Source: an uncultured Lachnospiraceae bacterium (GTDB taxonomy: Bacteria; Bacillota; Clostridia; Lachnospirales; Lachnospiraceae). Taken from it: a stretch of DNA of 14,592 nt. Location: NCBI GenBank assembly GCA_910577765.1, contig CAJTOV010000100.1, positions 1 through 14,592 of the forward strand. The letters are read 5' to 3'. Below the pieces are notes generated by a model. It saw only the letters and a program-made list of their open reading frames with translations. It was not told the DNA's origin and ran no database searches. The stretch's first letter is position 1. Every line of letters begins with the position of its first letter. Positions 6,528 to 12,808 of the stretch are shown here, piece after piece. Both the position numbers and the translations under genes were made by a program.

Positions 6528-7646
6528 CTAGTTGGACTTAACCTCTTTCCATAACCTGTTATAAATGGCATCCGTCTCGTCTCCCAGATAGGAAAATACC
6601 TCCGAATTCCACAGCGCCTCCCGCTCCGGGAATACTGCCTGGTTTTCCTGCATTTCCTTGTCCAGCAGCTCAAAAGCCCCCTTGTTGGGTGTGGGATAGG
6701 TGATATACTCGAAATTGGCCTTGGCAATCTCCGGCCGGCAGAGGAAATTGATCCACTTTTCCGCGTTCTCCTTGTTGGCCGCATTCTTGGGAATCACCCA
6801 GGAATCCAGCCACAGGTTGGTGCCTTCCTCGGGAAGCACGTACTCCAGGGTGTAGTCCAGGCCCAGACTGGCCACTTCCTCCTGGATATACAGCATTTCC
6901 CCGGAATAGATGACCCCTACGGCAGCCTCCCCGCCGATCATCTTGTCCCGGACCTGGTCAATGACATAGGCCTGGACCAGGGGCTTCTGGTCAATCAGTG
7001 CCTGCTTGGCCTGCTGTAACTCCCCTTCATCGGAGGTATTCATGGAAAATCCCTCCTTTTTCAGGGCCACCATAAAGGCATCCCGCACACTGTCCTGCAT
7101 CAGGATCTCACCGCTTAAACGCTCATCCCACAGATCCGCCCATCTGGTAGGCGGCTCCACACCCAGCTCCTCCAGCCGTTTGGTGTTGTATAGAATCCCC
7201 ACGGTCCCCCAGCAGTAAGGCACCGAGTACTTATTCTCCGGGTCAAAGGCCTGGGACATTTTCATATAATCCGGGTCAATCTGGTCCACATTGGGCACAT
7301 TGTCAAAATTAATCTCTGCCAGCAGATCATTTTCCAGCATCTTCTGGATCATATAGTCGGAGGGGCATACCACGTCGTAGGTGACGGCTCCTGCCTCAAT
7401 GATGGGATACATTTCCTCGTTGGTTTCAAAGGGGTCATAGACCACGGTGATGCCGGTCTCCTCCTCGAACTGGGTGATCACATCCTCGTCAATGTACTCC
7501 CCCCAGTTGAACACATACAGCTCCCCGCCGTCCTTGTCTCCGGAGCCGCCTCCGCTGGATTCCGGTGCCGTACCGCTTCCGCCGCAGCCTCCCAGGGCAA
7601 AGGCGGCAGCCGCCGCAATGGACAATACAAGCATTTTCTTTTTCAT
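6528..7646 (-). CDS. potD: Polyamine-type ABC transporter substrate-binding lipoprotein (PotD)
   Basis: This is the extracellular receptor that delivers spermidine, putrescine or a related cation to PotBC. It has 372 residues. The signal peptide MKKKMLVLSIAAAAAFALGGC ends in a lipobox with Cys21, followed by a Gly/Ser linker. The mature part opens with the family signature LYVFNWGEYIDEDVITQFEE and continues with LDSWVIPKNAANKENAEKWI near the C-terminal third, typical of PotD/PotF. The ATG at 7646 has AAAGGAG at 7655-7661. It is separated from potC by about 160 nt of hairpin repeats, which could allow a different level of expression. Ligand choice between putrescine and spermidine cannot be made from the motifs seen. 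Confidence 0.93.
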   Translation of the reverse strand: MKKKMLVLSIAAAAAFALGGCGGSGTAPESSGGGSGDKDGGELYVFNWGEYIDEDVITQFEEETGITVVYDPFETNEEMYPIIEAGAVTYDVVCPSDYMIQKMLENDLLAEINFDNVPNVDQIDPDYMKMSQAFDPENKYSVPYCWGTVGILYNTKRLEELGVEPPTRWADLWDERLSGEILMQDSVRDAFMVALKKEGFSMNTSDEGELQQAKQALIDQKPLVQAYVIDQVRDKMIGGEAAVGVIYSGEMLYIQEEVASLGLDYTLEYVLPEEGTNLWLDSWVIPKNAANKENAEKWINFLCRPEIAKANFEYITYPTPNKGAFELLDKEMQENQAVFPEREALWNSEVFSYLGDETDAIYNRLWKEVKSN

Positions 7647-7674
7647 GGTATTATCTCCTTTAAGTTGTATAATG

Positions 7675-7783
7675 GTAACGGTTCAAGGGGTATCTGAACT
7701 GTTACGTATCATGGCTGTTGCCCCGGAAACCGGCAGCAGATTCTTTCCGTTGCTGTCCGGCACAGCCGGGAAGGAAGCAGCGG
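7675..7783. repeat. Triple hairpin between potC and potD, copy C
   Basis: Three stem-loops stand in a row. First, GTAACGGTTCA (7675-7685) pairs with TGAACTGTTAC (7695-7705) with one wobble pair; the right arm is an exact reverse copy of the core GTAACNGTTCAG (7694-7705). Second, CTGTTGCC pairs with GGCAGCAG (about 7712-7737). Third, CCGTTGCT (7747-7754) pairs with AGCAGCGG (7776-7783) around CCGGC-ACA-GCCGG (7757-7769), resembling the stem of copy A. There is no T-run. It may mark a processing or attenuation point inside the pot operon. Confidence 0.6.
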
Positions 7784-7805
7784 TTGTTCCACGGCTTCCT
7801 GCAGC

Positions 7806-8597
7806 TTATGCTTCCTTCCGCCTGGGCGCAAAATTACTGACCAGCAGCAGTACCAGCACGGTCACAAAGATCACCGTGGACAGGGCGTACATGGAAGGCC
7901 GGATGCCCCGGCGCACCTCACTGTAGATCAGGGTGGACAGGGTATTGATCCCGGCGCCCCGGGTGAAATGGGTGATAATGAAATCATCCAGGGACATGGT
8001 AAAGGCCAGGAGGAACCCGGACAGTACCCCAGGCAGAATATCCGGGAACACCACCTTGAAAAAGGCGTAGACCGGACCTGCCCCTAAGTCCATGGCCGCC
8101 TCATAGGTGCTGCGGCTGGTCTGCTTCAGCTTCGGCATGACGCTTAAGATCACGTAAGGAATGTTGAAGGTAATGTGGGAGATCAGAATGGTCTGAAAGC
8201 CCATGGAGATCCCGAACGCGATAAAGGCCAGCATCAGGGAAATGCCCGTGACAATATCCGCGTTAAGCATGGGAATGTTGGTGATCCCCATAAGCATGGT
8301 TTTGGGAACCGCCTTCATGCTGCTGATGCCGATGGCTGCCGCCGTGCCGATGACAGTGGCAATCAGGGCAGACAGAAACGCGATCAGCAGGGTATTGTGC
8401 AAAGCATTGATAATATTGCGGCTGGCAAACATCTGGGTATACCAGCTTAAGGTAAAGCCGCCCCACTGGGTCCGGGACTTGGAGGCATTGAAGGACAGCA
8501 CCATCATAGTCACAATGGGCGCGTAGAGAAACGCCATGATGAACACCAGGTAGAAATCCTGCCACACCCGCCGGATCAGCTGTTTTGCTCTGGTCAT
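7806..8597 (-). CDS. potC: Polyamine ABC transporter permease PotC
   Basis: This is one of the two inner-membrane permeases of the Pot importer. The 263 residues give about six membrane helices, starting after a short basic N-terminus (MTRAKQLIRRVWQDFYLVFI). The coupling (EAA) loop that contacts the ATPase is YEAAMDLGAGPVYAFFKVVF, followed by PDILPGVLSGFLLAFTMSLD, strongly PotC-like. The ATG at 8597 overlaps the potB stop by 1 nt (TAATG), a sign of translational coupling. The length is normal for PotC. Confidence 0.94.
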   Translation of the reverse strand: MTRAKQLIRRVWQDFYLVFIMAFLYAPIVTMMVLSFNASKSRTQWGGFTLSWYTQMFASRNIINALHNTLLIAFLSALIATVIGTAAAIGISSMKAVPKTMLMGITNIPMLNADIVTGISLMLAFIAFGISMGFQTILISHITFNIPYVILSVMPKLKQTSRSTYEAAMDLGAGPVYAFFKVVFPDILPGVLSGFLLAFTMSLDDFIITHFTRGAGINTLSTLIYSEVRRGIRPSMYALSTVIFVTVLVLLLVSNFAPRRKEA

Positions 8598-9457
8598 TAG
8601 AATGCGCTCCCTTCTCCGTTTTTATCATATTTGGCAATCAGGGCCATACTGATCAGGATGAATCCCATCAGGACCAGGGACAGCCCGGAGCCCTGGTGCC
8701 AGTTGCTGCCTTTCATAAACTCCTGCTCAATGACATTTCCGATCAGCAGGATCTTGCTGCCTCCAAGCAGGTTGGAAATGACAAAGGTGGTCAGGGCCGG
8801 AACAAACACCATGGTAATGCCGCTGACGATTCCCGGAAGGCTCAGGGGCAGCCAGATGTACACCAGGGTCTGGAAGGGGCTGGCCCCCAAGTCCCGGGCC
8901 GCGTTGACCGTGTTGTCATCGATCTTGCACAGTACATTGTACACCGGCAGCACCATAAAGGGCAGGAAGTTATAGACCATACCGAATATAATGGCTCCCG
9001 GAGTGTTGATCAGATTCTGGGCAGGCAGGTGCAGAAGTCCCAGGATGCCGTTGATGACGCCGTTCTTTTCCAGAAGGGTCTGCCAGGCCAGGGTCCGCAG
9101 CAGGAAATTCATCCACATGGGCAGGATGAAAAGGAACACAATAAAGCTTTTCTGGCCCACGCCCCGCCGTCTGAGGATCATGGCCAGAGGATAGGCCAGG
9201 ACCAGACAGATGACCGTACTGATAAAGGAAAGCACCAGGGAAAGGCCCAGGGCCTTCACATGCTCCGGCGTGGCAATGGCCGTAATGTTGGCCAGGGTAA
9301 ATGCCCCGTTTTTGTCGGTAAGACCGTAATAGACGATCAGCACCAGGGGAATGATGATAAAGCCGGTCATCCACACCAGGTAAGGTCCGGCCAGCAGCTT
9401 CTTACCCAATGACAGCCCCTGCCCTGTCAGGGAAAACGCCTTCCGTTCTCTATTCAT
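8597..9457 (-). CDS. potB: Polyamine ABC transporter permease PotB
   Basis: This is the second membrane permease, pairing with PotC to form the import channel driven by PotA. It has 286 residues, a cytoplasmic N-terminus of about 20 residues, then about six helices. The EAA-type coupling loop reads NAARDLGASPFQTLVYIWLP, followed by SLPGIVSGITMVFVPALTTF, typical of PotB. The ATG at 9457 lies within the last codons of potA (8-nt overlap), and its stop overlaps the potC start by 1 nt, so potA, potB and potC are translated as a unit. Confidence 0.94.
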   Translation of the reverse strand: MNRERKAFSLTGQGLSLGKKLLAGPYLVWMTGFIIIPLVLIVYYGLTDKNGAFTLANITAIATPEHVKALGLSLVLSFISTVICLVLAYPLAMILRRRGVGQKSFIVFLFILPMWMNFLLRTLAWQTLLEKNGVINGILGLLHLPAQNLINTPGAIIFGMVYNFLPFMVLPVYNVLCKIDDNTVNAARDLGASPFQTLVYIWLPLSLPGIVSGITMVFVPALTTFVISNLLGGSKILLIGNVIEQEFMKGSNWHQGSGLSLVLMGFILISMALIAKYDKNGEGSAF

Positions 9458-10526
9458 TGACTCCCACGGCCTCCTCGTCCTCGGACGCAGGCTTATTCAT
9501 GATCTGGATATCATACGGGTCCACATGAATGCCTACCTCTTTGCCAACCGGGCACAGGTCGGTGCTGTGTACCAGCCACTCGAACCCGTCCGGCGTCGTC
9601 ACTTCCATCTCATAGTGTACCCCCTTGAAGATCAGGTGGGTGCACACGCCCCGCAGGGTGCCGGCCGCCGGTTCCACCAGGTCAATGTCCTCGGGCCGTA
9701 TCACCACGTCCACCGGGGTGTTGGTGCCAAAGCCTTTATCCACGCAGACAAATCTGGCGCCGAAGATTTCCACCAGCTCGTCCCGCAGCATGATGCCGGG
9801 GACAATGTTGCTTTCACCGATGAAATCGGCTACGAAGGCATTTTCCGGTTCATTATAGATCTGCTCCGGGGAGCCCATCTGCTGAATGTACCCCTGGTTC
9901 ATGACCACAATGGTGTCGGACATGGTCAGGGCCTCCTCCTGGTCGTGGGTCACATAGATAAAGGTAATGCCCAGCTCGTTCTTAAGCCGGATCAGCTCGT
10001 ACTGCATATCCTGGCGCAGCTTTAAGTCCAGGGCGCCCAGAGGCTCATCCAGCAGAAGCACCCGGGGCTCGTTGACAATGGCCCGGGCAATGGCGATCCG
10101 CTGCTGCTGGCCGCCGGACAGGGAATCCACGGACCGCTTCTCATAGCCGTCCAGATTCACCAGCCGCAGGGCATATTTGATTTTGTCGTCAATGTAGGAC
10201 CGGGTCTTTCCCTTGATCTTTAAGCCAAATGCAATATTCTCTGCAATATTCATGTGGGAGAACAGGGCGTATTTCTGGAACACGGTGTTCAGCTGGCGTT
10301 TGTTGGGGGGAAGCTTGCTGATATCCTCCCCTTCAAATATGACGCTGCCGGTGTCCGCGGTCTCGAATCCGCCGATGATCCGCAGGGTGGTGGTTTTGCC
10401 GCAGCCGCTGGGACCCAGAAGGGTCACAAAGGTGTTCTCCCTGACGGAAAGGTTCAGATCGTCCAGAACCATGGTCCCGTCAAAGCTTTTGGAAATGTTC
10501 ACAAGGTCAATCAGTGGCTTGGTCAT
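9450..10526 (-). CDS. potA: Polyamine ABC transporter ATP-binding protein PotA
   Basis: This cytoplasmic ATPase powers the PotBC importer. In the 358 residues one sees Walker A GPSGCGKTTT (38-47), the Q-loop region VFQKYALF (about 82-89), signature LSGGQQQR (136-143), Walker B LLLDEP (157-162), D-loop GALD and the H-loop His194 in YVTHDQEEA. After about residue 235 comes a TOBE-type beta domain, usual in PotA and often involved in regulation. The ATG at 10526 has AGGAGG at 10535-10540, 8 nt away. It follows the XRE-cupin gene after a 169-nt hairpin-rich gap and overlaps potB. All catalytic motifs are intact. Confidence 0.95.
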   Translation of the reverse strand: MTKPLIDLVNISKSFDGTMVLDDLNLSVRENTFVTLLGPSGCGKTTTLRIIGGFETADTGSVIFEGEDISKLPPNKRQLNTVFQKYALFSHMNIAENIAFGLKIKGKTRSYIDDKIKYALRLVNLDGYEKRSVDSLSGGQQQRIAIARAIVNEPRVLLLDEPLGALDLKLRQDMQYELIRLKNELGITFIYVTHDQEEALTMSDTIVVMNQGYIQQMGSPEQIYNEPENAFVADFIGESNIVPGIMLRDELVEIFGARFVCVDKGFGTNTPVDVVIRPEDIDLVEPAAGTLRGVCTHLIFKGVHYEMEVTTPDGFEWLVHSTDLCPVGKEVGIHVDPYDIQIMNKPASEDEEAVGVNE

Positions 10527-10574
10527 CTTATGTTCCTCCTAAATGACAGGTAATGTGCTGGTAAAATGGCGGGC

Positions 10575-10694
10575 ATCCGCCGGCCCTGGGGGCCGGAGCC
10601 AGGCAGCAGGGCTTTGGCAGCCCTGGGGACCGGAGCCAGACAGCGGGCATCCGACGGTTCTGGTGCCAGCAGTCCGGCCAGGCGGCCCGGATGC
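10575..10694. repeat. GC-rich hairpin and direct repeat cluster between xre and potA
   Basis: Two 23-nt direct repeats, each with the pattern CCTGGGGRCCGGAGCCAGRC plus AGC, lie at 10585-10607 and 10622-10644 and match at 21 of 23 bases. They are followed or preceded by GCGGGCATCCG. Stems include CCGGCCC/GGGCCGG (10580-10586 and 10590-10596), CAGGGCT/AGCCCTG (10607-10613 and 10619-10625), and GCATCCG/CGGATGC (10647-10653 and 10688-10694). The last stem ends one base from the regulator stop codon. There is no T-run, so the operon probably reads through, perhaps at reduced level. Confidence 0.6.
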
Positions 10695-10695
10695 C

Positions 10696-11229
10696 TCAGA
10701 AGCTGGGGGGCGAGCTGACCCAGAGGATCGAGGCGCCTGCCTTGCTGGTGAGAAAGTGTTTTTTGTCGGAGACAAAGTAGAAGGATTCCCCCTTCTTTGC
10801 TTTGTAAATCCTGTTTCCGATATGAATGGACACGGCTCCCTGGAGCACATATCCGAACTCCTCCCCCTCATGGGGATTATCCGGGTAGGTGGAGCCTCCC
10901 GCTTCCAGGGTCAGGAGAATAGGCTCCATCACATTCTTCTGGGCATTGGGAATGATCCATTTGATTTCATTTTTCAGGTCCGTGTCGTATTTCTCAAAAT
11001 AGTCTGCCTTGCCGAACACGATCTGTTCTTCCGGTGTCTCGTTGAAGAACTCCCCCAGGGTGGTGCCCAGACACTGGAGAATGTCCGTAAGGGTGGCAAT
11101 GGAAGGGGAGGTCAGGTTCCGTTCCAGCTGGGAGATAAAGCCCTTGGACAGCTCGCTGCGGTCTGCCAGCTCCTCCTGGGTCAGGCCCTTTAAGACCCGC
11201 AGTTCCTTAAGTTTCGCACCGATATTCAT
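10696..11229 (-). CDS. XRE family regulator with C-terminal cupin domain
   Basis: This is a transcription regulator that probably controls the pot operon behind it. It has 177 residues. The N-terminal helix-turn-helix (about 5-60) contains LTQEELADRSELSKGFISQL. The C-terminal single cupin (about 105-172) contains HEGEEFGYVLQG and a GESFYFVSDKKHF stretch, a small-molecule sensing fold. This XRE-cupin layout is like PuuR, the putrescine-responsive repressor, which fits the adjacent polyamine importer, but orthology is not shown. I use ATG 11229 with GGAGG at 11235-11239; a longer reading to 11295 passes through a leader hairpin and is rejected. Candidate operators lie just after its own promoter, so autoregulation is likely. 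Confidence 0.9.
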   Translation of the reverse strand: MNIGAKLKELRVLKGLTQEELADRSELSKGFISQLERNLTSPSIATLTDILQCLGTTLGEFFNETPEEQIVFGKADYFEKYDTDLKNEIKWIIPNAQKNVMEPILLTLEAGGSTYPDNPHEGEEFGYVLQGAVSIHIGNRIYKAKKGESFYFVSDKKHFLTSKAGASILWVSSPPSF

Positions 11230-11261
11230 AAAGTCGCCTCCGTATAGGTCAGGGAGCACCG

Positions 11262-11309
11262 CCGGACAGCAAGCCAGTGCGGCCCGGCCCGCCACGCCGC
11301 ACTGTCCGG
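11262..11309 (-). promoter_or_regulatory. Stable stem-loop in the xre leader RNA
   Basis: CAGTGCGGC (11275-11283) pairs perfectly with GCCGCACTG (11296-11304). It is extended by CCGGA/TCCGG (11262-11266 and 11305-11309), with an 8-nt bulge on one side. These 14 GC-rich pairs lie about 25 nt upstream of the xre ribosome binding site, inside a leader of about 195 nt. A role in expression control is inferred; no known riboswitch class is recognised. Confidence 0.5.
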
Positions 11310-11360
11310 GCGGAACCGGCAGCCGCTGGCAAAGAGCCGCAGCCGCTCCCGGGTTAACTG

Positions 11361-11418
11361 AAAGTTTACAAATACTAACTGACTGTAAAAATAAATAAAA
11401 AGTTTACTAATAATAAAC
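11361..11418. promoter_or_regulatory. Candidate XRE operator sites
   Basis: An inverted repeat GTTTA-12 bases-apart-TAAAC spans 11402-11418, at about +8 to +24 of the xre transcript. The 9-mer AAAGTTTAC occurs at 11361-11369 and again at 11399-11407, 38 bp apart on the same face. Such sites after the start point suit repression by the XRE-cupin protein. This is inferred from position and symmetry only. Confidence 0.45.
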
Positions 11419-11432
11419 ACACAGCATCTACC

Positions 11433-11460
11433 ATTATACTGAAAAATATTTGTATGTCAA
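11433..11460 (-). promoter_or_regulatory. Promoter of the xre-pot operon
   Basis: On the minus strand, consensus TTGACA (11460-11455) and consensus TATAAT (11438-11433) are 16 nt apart, in AT-rich sequence. The start point would be near 11426, leaving a leader of about 195 nt before the regulator ATG at 11229. No other equally good promoter was seen before potA or potD. Confidence 0.8.
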
Positions 11461-11471
11461 TACATTCCCAA

Positions 11472-11500
11472 TGGATTTTTTACGAAATATGTGGTATGAT
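11472..11500 (+). promoter_or_regulatory. Possible extended -10 promoter of the lactonase operon
   Basis: TGG-TATGAT (11492-11500) has an extended -10 form, with a poor -35 (TGGATT, 11472-11477) 17 nt upstream. It lies back to back with the xre promoter. The -10 is also the first part of the repeated unit 11495-11528. The leader to the ATG at 11749 would be about 240 nt. Confidence 0.4.
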
Positions 11501-11539
11501 GTAACCGTTCAGACAGGTCTGCGCGTTTACCGCGCTGAC
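11495..11539 (+). repeat. Direct repeat unit E1 with core GTAACCGTTCAG
   Basis: The unit starts TATGATGTAACCGTTCAG (11495-11512) and continues to a stem-loop in which GTCTGCGCG pairs with CGCGCTGAC across a short TTTAC-type loop, with one T-T mismatch. The 34-nt start of the unit recurs at 11637-11670 with one difference. Confidence 0.7.
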
Positions 11540-11563
11540 CGTGAGAGTACGTGACGGCCGCAG

Positions 11564-11606
11564 GCATCCGGCCCATCGCCATAGGCGATTAAAAATGGCC
11601 GGATGC
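11564..11606. repeat. GCATCCGGCC double stem-loop
   Basis: GCATCCGGCC (11564-11573) pairs perfectly with GGCCGGATGC (11597-11606). It encloses a smaller perfect stem ATCGCC/GGCGAT (11575-11580 and 11584-11589) with an ATA loop. It is the largest member of the GCATCCGG stem family and lies in the leader of the lactonase operon. Confidence 0.65.
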
Positions 11607-11636
11607 CATAACCGTTCACGGTTTTGAACGGTTATG
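11607..11636. repeat. Perfect 12-bp inverted repeat containing AACCGTTCA
   Basis: CATAACCGTTCA (11607-11618) and TGAACGGTTATG (11625-11636) are exact reverse complements around a 6-nt loop. The arms share AACCGTTCA with the dispersed core. It touches the preceding stem-loop and the next direct repeat, with no spacer. Confidence 0.7.
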
Positions 11637-11702
11637 TATGATGTAACCGTTCAGATAGGTCTGCGCGTTTCCCAAGGGACGCCTTCGGTGCACCGCGCTG
11701 AC
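11637..11702 (+). repeat. Direct repeat unit E2 with core GTAACCGTTCAG
   Basis: This is the second copy of the unit: core at 11643-11654, then the same GTCTGCGCG and CGCGCTGAC arms, but with a loop enlarged by 21 nt (11671-11691). The arms stay the same while the loop differs from E1, which argues that the stem matters. Confidence 0.7.
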
Positions 11703-11748
11703 AAGTCTGGACAGCGGAGTATCAAAGAAACTCTGAGGAGGAGAAATC

Positions 11749-12807
11749 ATGGCAAAGTATATGGCTTATGTAGGTTCCTATTCTTATACCGGCAAGGCAA
11801 AGGGAATCACGGTGTTCGATGTAGATGTGGAAAAAGGAATATTTGAAGAGCGCTGCGAGGTGGAAGTGAACAATTCCTCCTATGTAATCGCTTCCCGGGA
11901 CGGCAAGACCCTTTACTCCATCGCAGACGAGGGGGTTGTCGCATTCCGGATTCTGGAGAACGGGAGCCTGTCCCGTTTAAACAGCGCTACCATCAACGGT
12001 CTCAGAGGCTGCCATCTGGCCACGGAGCCGGAAGGAAAATACCTCTTTGTCTCGGGCTTCCATGACGGCAAGACCACGGTCATGCGGCTGGGCAAGGACG
12101 GGAAGGTAGGCGCCATTGCCGACGACGTGTTCAATAAGGGGCTGGGCAGTGTGGCTGAGCGGAATTTCCGCCCCCATGTAACCTGCACCCGCCGGACCCC
12201 GGATAAAAAATATGTACTGTCTGCGGATGCAGGCATGGACCAGGTGAAGATTTTCCGGTTCGACGACCGCAAGGGCAAGCTCCAGCAGGTGGATGCCATC
12301 CGCTGCGACTTAGAGTCCGGCCCCAGGCGTTTTCTGTTCAGCGCAGACTGCCGTTTCATTTACCTGATGTACGAGCAGAAGAATGTGGTGGACGTGTACA
12401 CCTACGAGACCAGTGACAAGGACCTGGTCCCTGCCATTGAGAAGATTCAGACCATTTCCACCATGGCGGACCATGCCAGGGATATCAATGCCGCCTGCTC
12501 CATGCGTTTCTCCCCGGATGAAAAGCATCTGTTTGTGGGCAATGCCGGTGAGGAGACCATCTCTATCTACAGCCGGGACCCGGAGACCGGACTTCTGGAG
12601 CAGCTTTGCTGCCTGCCGGTCAGCGGAGAATATCCCAAGGATATTGCCGTGTTCCCTGATGACCGCCATGTGGCATCCATCAACCACCAGAGCAATACCA
12701 TTACGTTCTTTAAGCTGGATTACGAGAAGAAGCTGATGGTTATGAGCAGCCGGGAGATCCGCTGCAATGAGCCCAACAGCTGCGTGATTGTGAAGGTGGC
12801 GGATTAA
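11749..12807 (+). CDS. Lactonase family beta-propeller protein (6-phosphogluconolactonase type)
   Basis: This is a cytoplasmic seven-bladed beta-propeller of the lactonase family (Pfam PF10282), whose characterised members, such as E. coli YbhE/Pgl, hydrolyse 6-phosphogluconolactone in the oxidative pentose phosphate pathway. The 352 residues begin YMAYVGSYSYTGKAKGITVF and show repeated blade motifs such as ASRDGKTLYSIAD, EPEGKYLFVSG, TPDKKYVLSAD and SPDEKHLFVGN. The family His region RPHVTCTRRTPDKKYV is present. The ATG at 11749 has GAGGAGGA shortly upstream. It is followed after 1 nt by aroC, and rpiB lies in the same operon, which supports a pentose phosphate role. Other lactone substrates remain possible, since this family is broad. 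Confidence 0.88.
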   Translation: MAKYMAYVGSYSYTGKAKGITVFDVDVEKGIFEERCEVEVNNSSYVIASRDGKTLYSIADEGVVAFRILENGSLSRLNSATINGLRGCHLATEPEGKYLFVSGFHDGKTTVMRLGKDGKVGAIADDVFNKGLGSVAERNFRPHVTCTRRTPDKKYVLSADAGMDQVKIFRFDDRKGKLQQVDAIRCDLESGPRRFLFSADCRFIYLMYEQKNVVDVYTYETSDKDLVPAIEKIQTISTMADHARDINAACSMRFSPDEKHLFVGNAGEETISIYSRDPETGLLEQLCCLPVSGEYPKDIAVFPDDRHVASINHQSNTITFFKLDYEKKLMVMSSREIRCNEPNSCVIVKVAD

Positions 12808-12808
12808 T

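Larger units (their letters stand above)
11230..11748. other. Divergent region between the xre-pot operon and the lactonase gene
   Basis: These 519 nt are non-coding. From 11230 to about 11426 lies the GC-rich structured leader of the XRE gene. From 11355 to 11500 the DNA is AT-rich and carries the xre promoter and operator, and a weaker plus-strand promoter for the lactonase operon. From 11495 to 11702 lies a cluster of repeats with two direct copies of a 34-nt unit and three stem-loops. The lactonase ribosome binding site follows at about 11735-11741. Confidence 0.75.

Noticed and set aside
6509..6784. A 92-residue N-terminal extension of the MBL hydrolase
   Set aside because: It is an Arg/Ser-rich out-of-frame reading of potD; the protein fold starts at MKVTYIHHSG with its own ribosome binding site.
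8585..9412. A 275-codon plus-strand open frame opposite potB
   Set aside because: Its Gln, His, Asp and Gly rich composition is what the reverse strand of a membrane protein gene gives; potB is certain.
11230..11295. A 22-residue extension of the XRE-cupin protein
   Set aside because: The helix-turn-helix family starts at MNIGAKLKELR, and GGAGG is placed correctly for ATG 11229.
11495..11702. A CRISPR array or tandem repeat array
   Set aside because: There are only two units, separated by structured repeats and not by unique spacers, and no cas gene is in the window.
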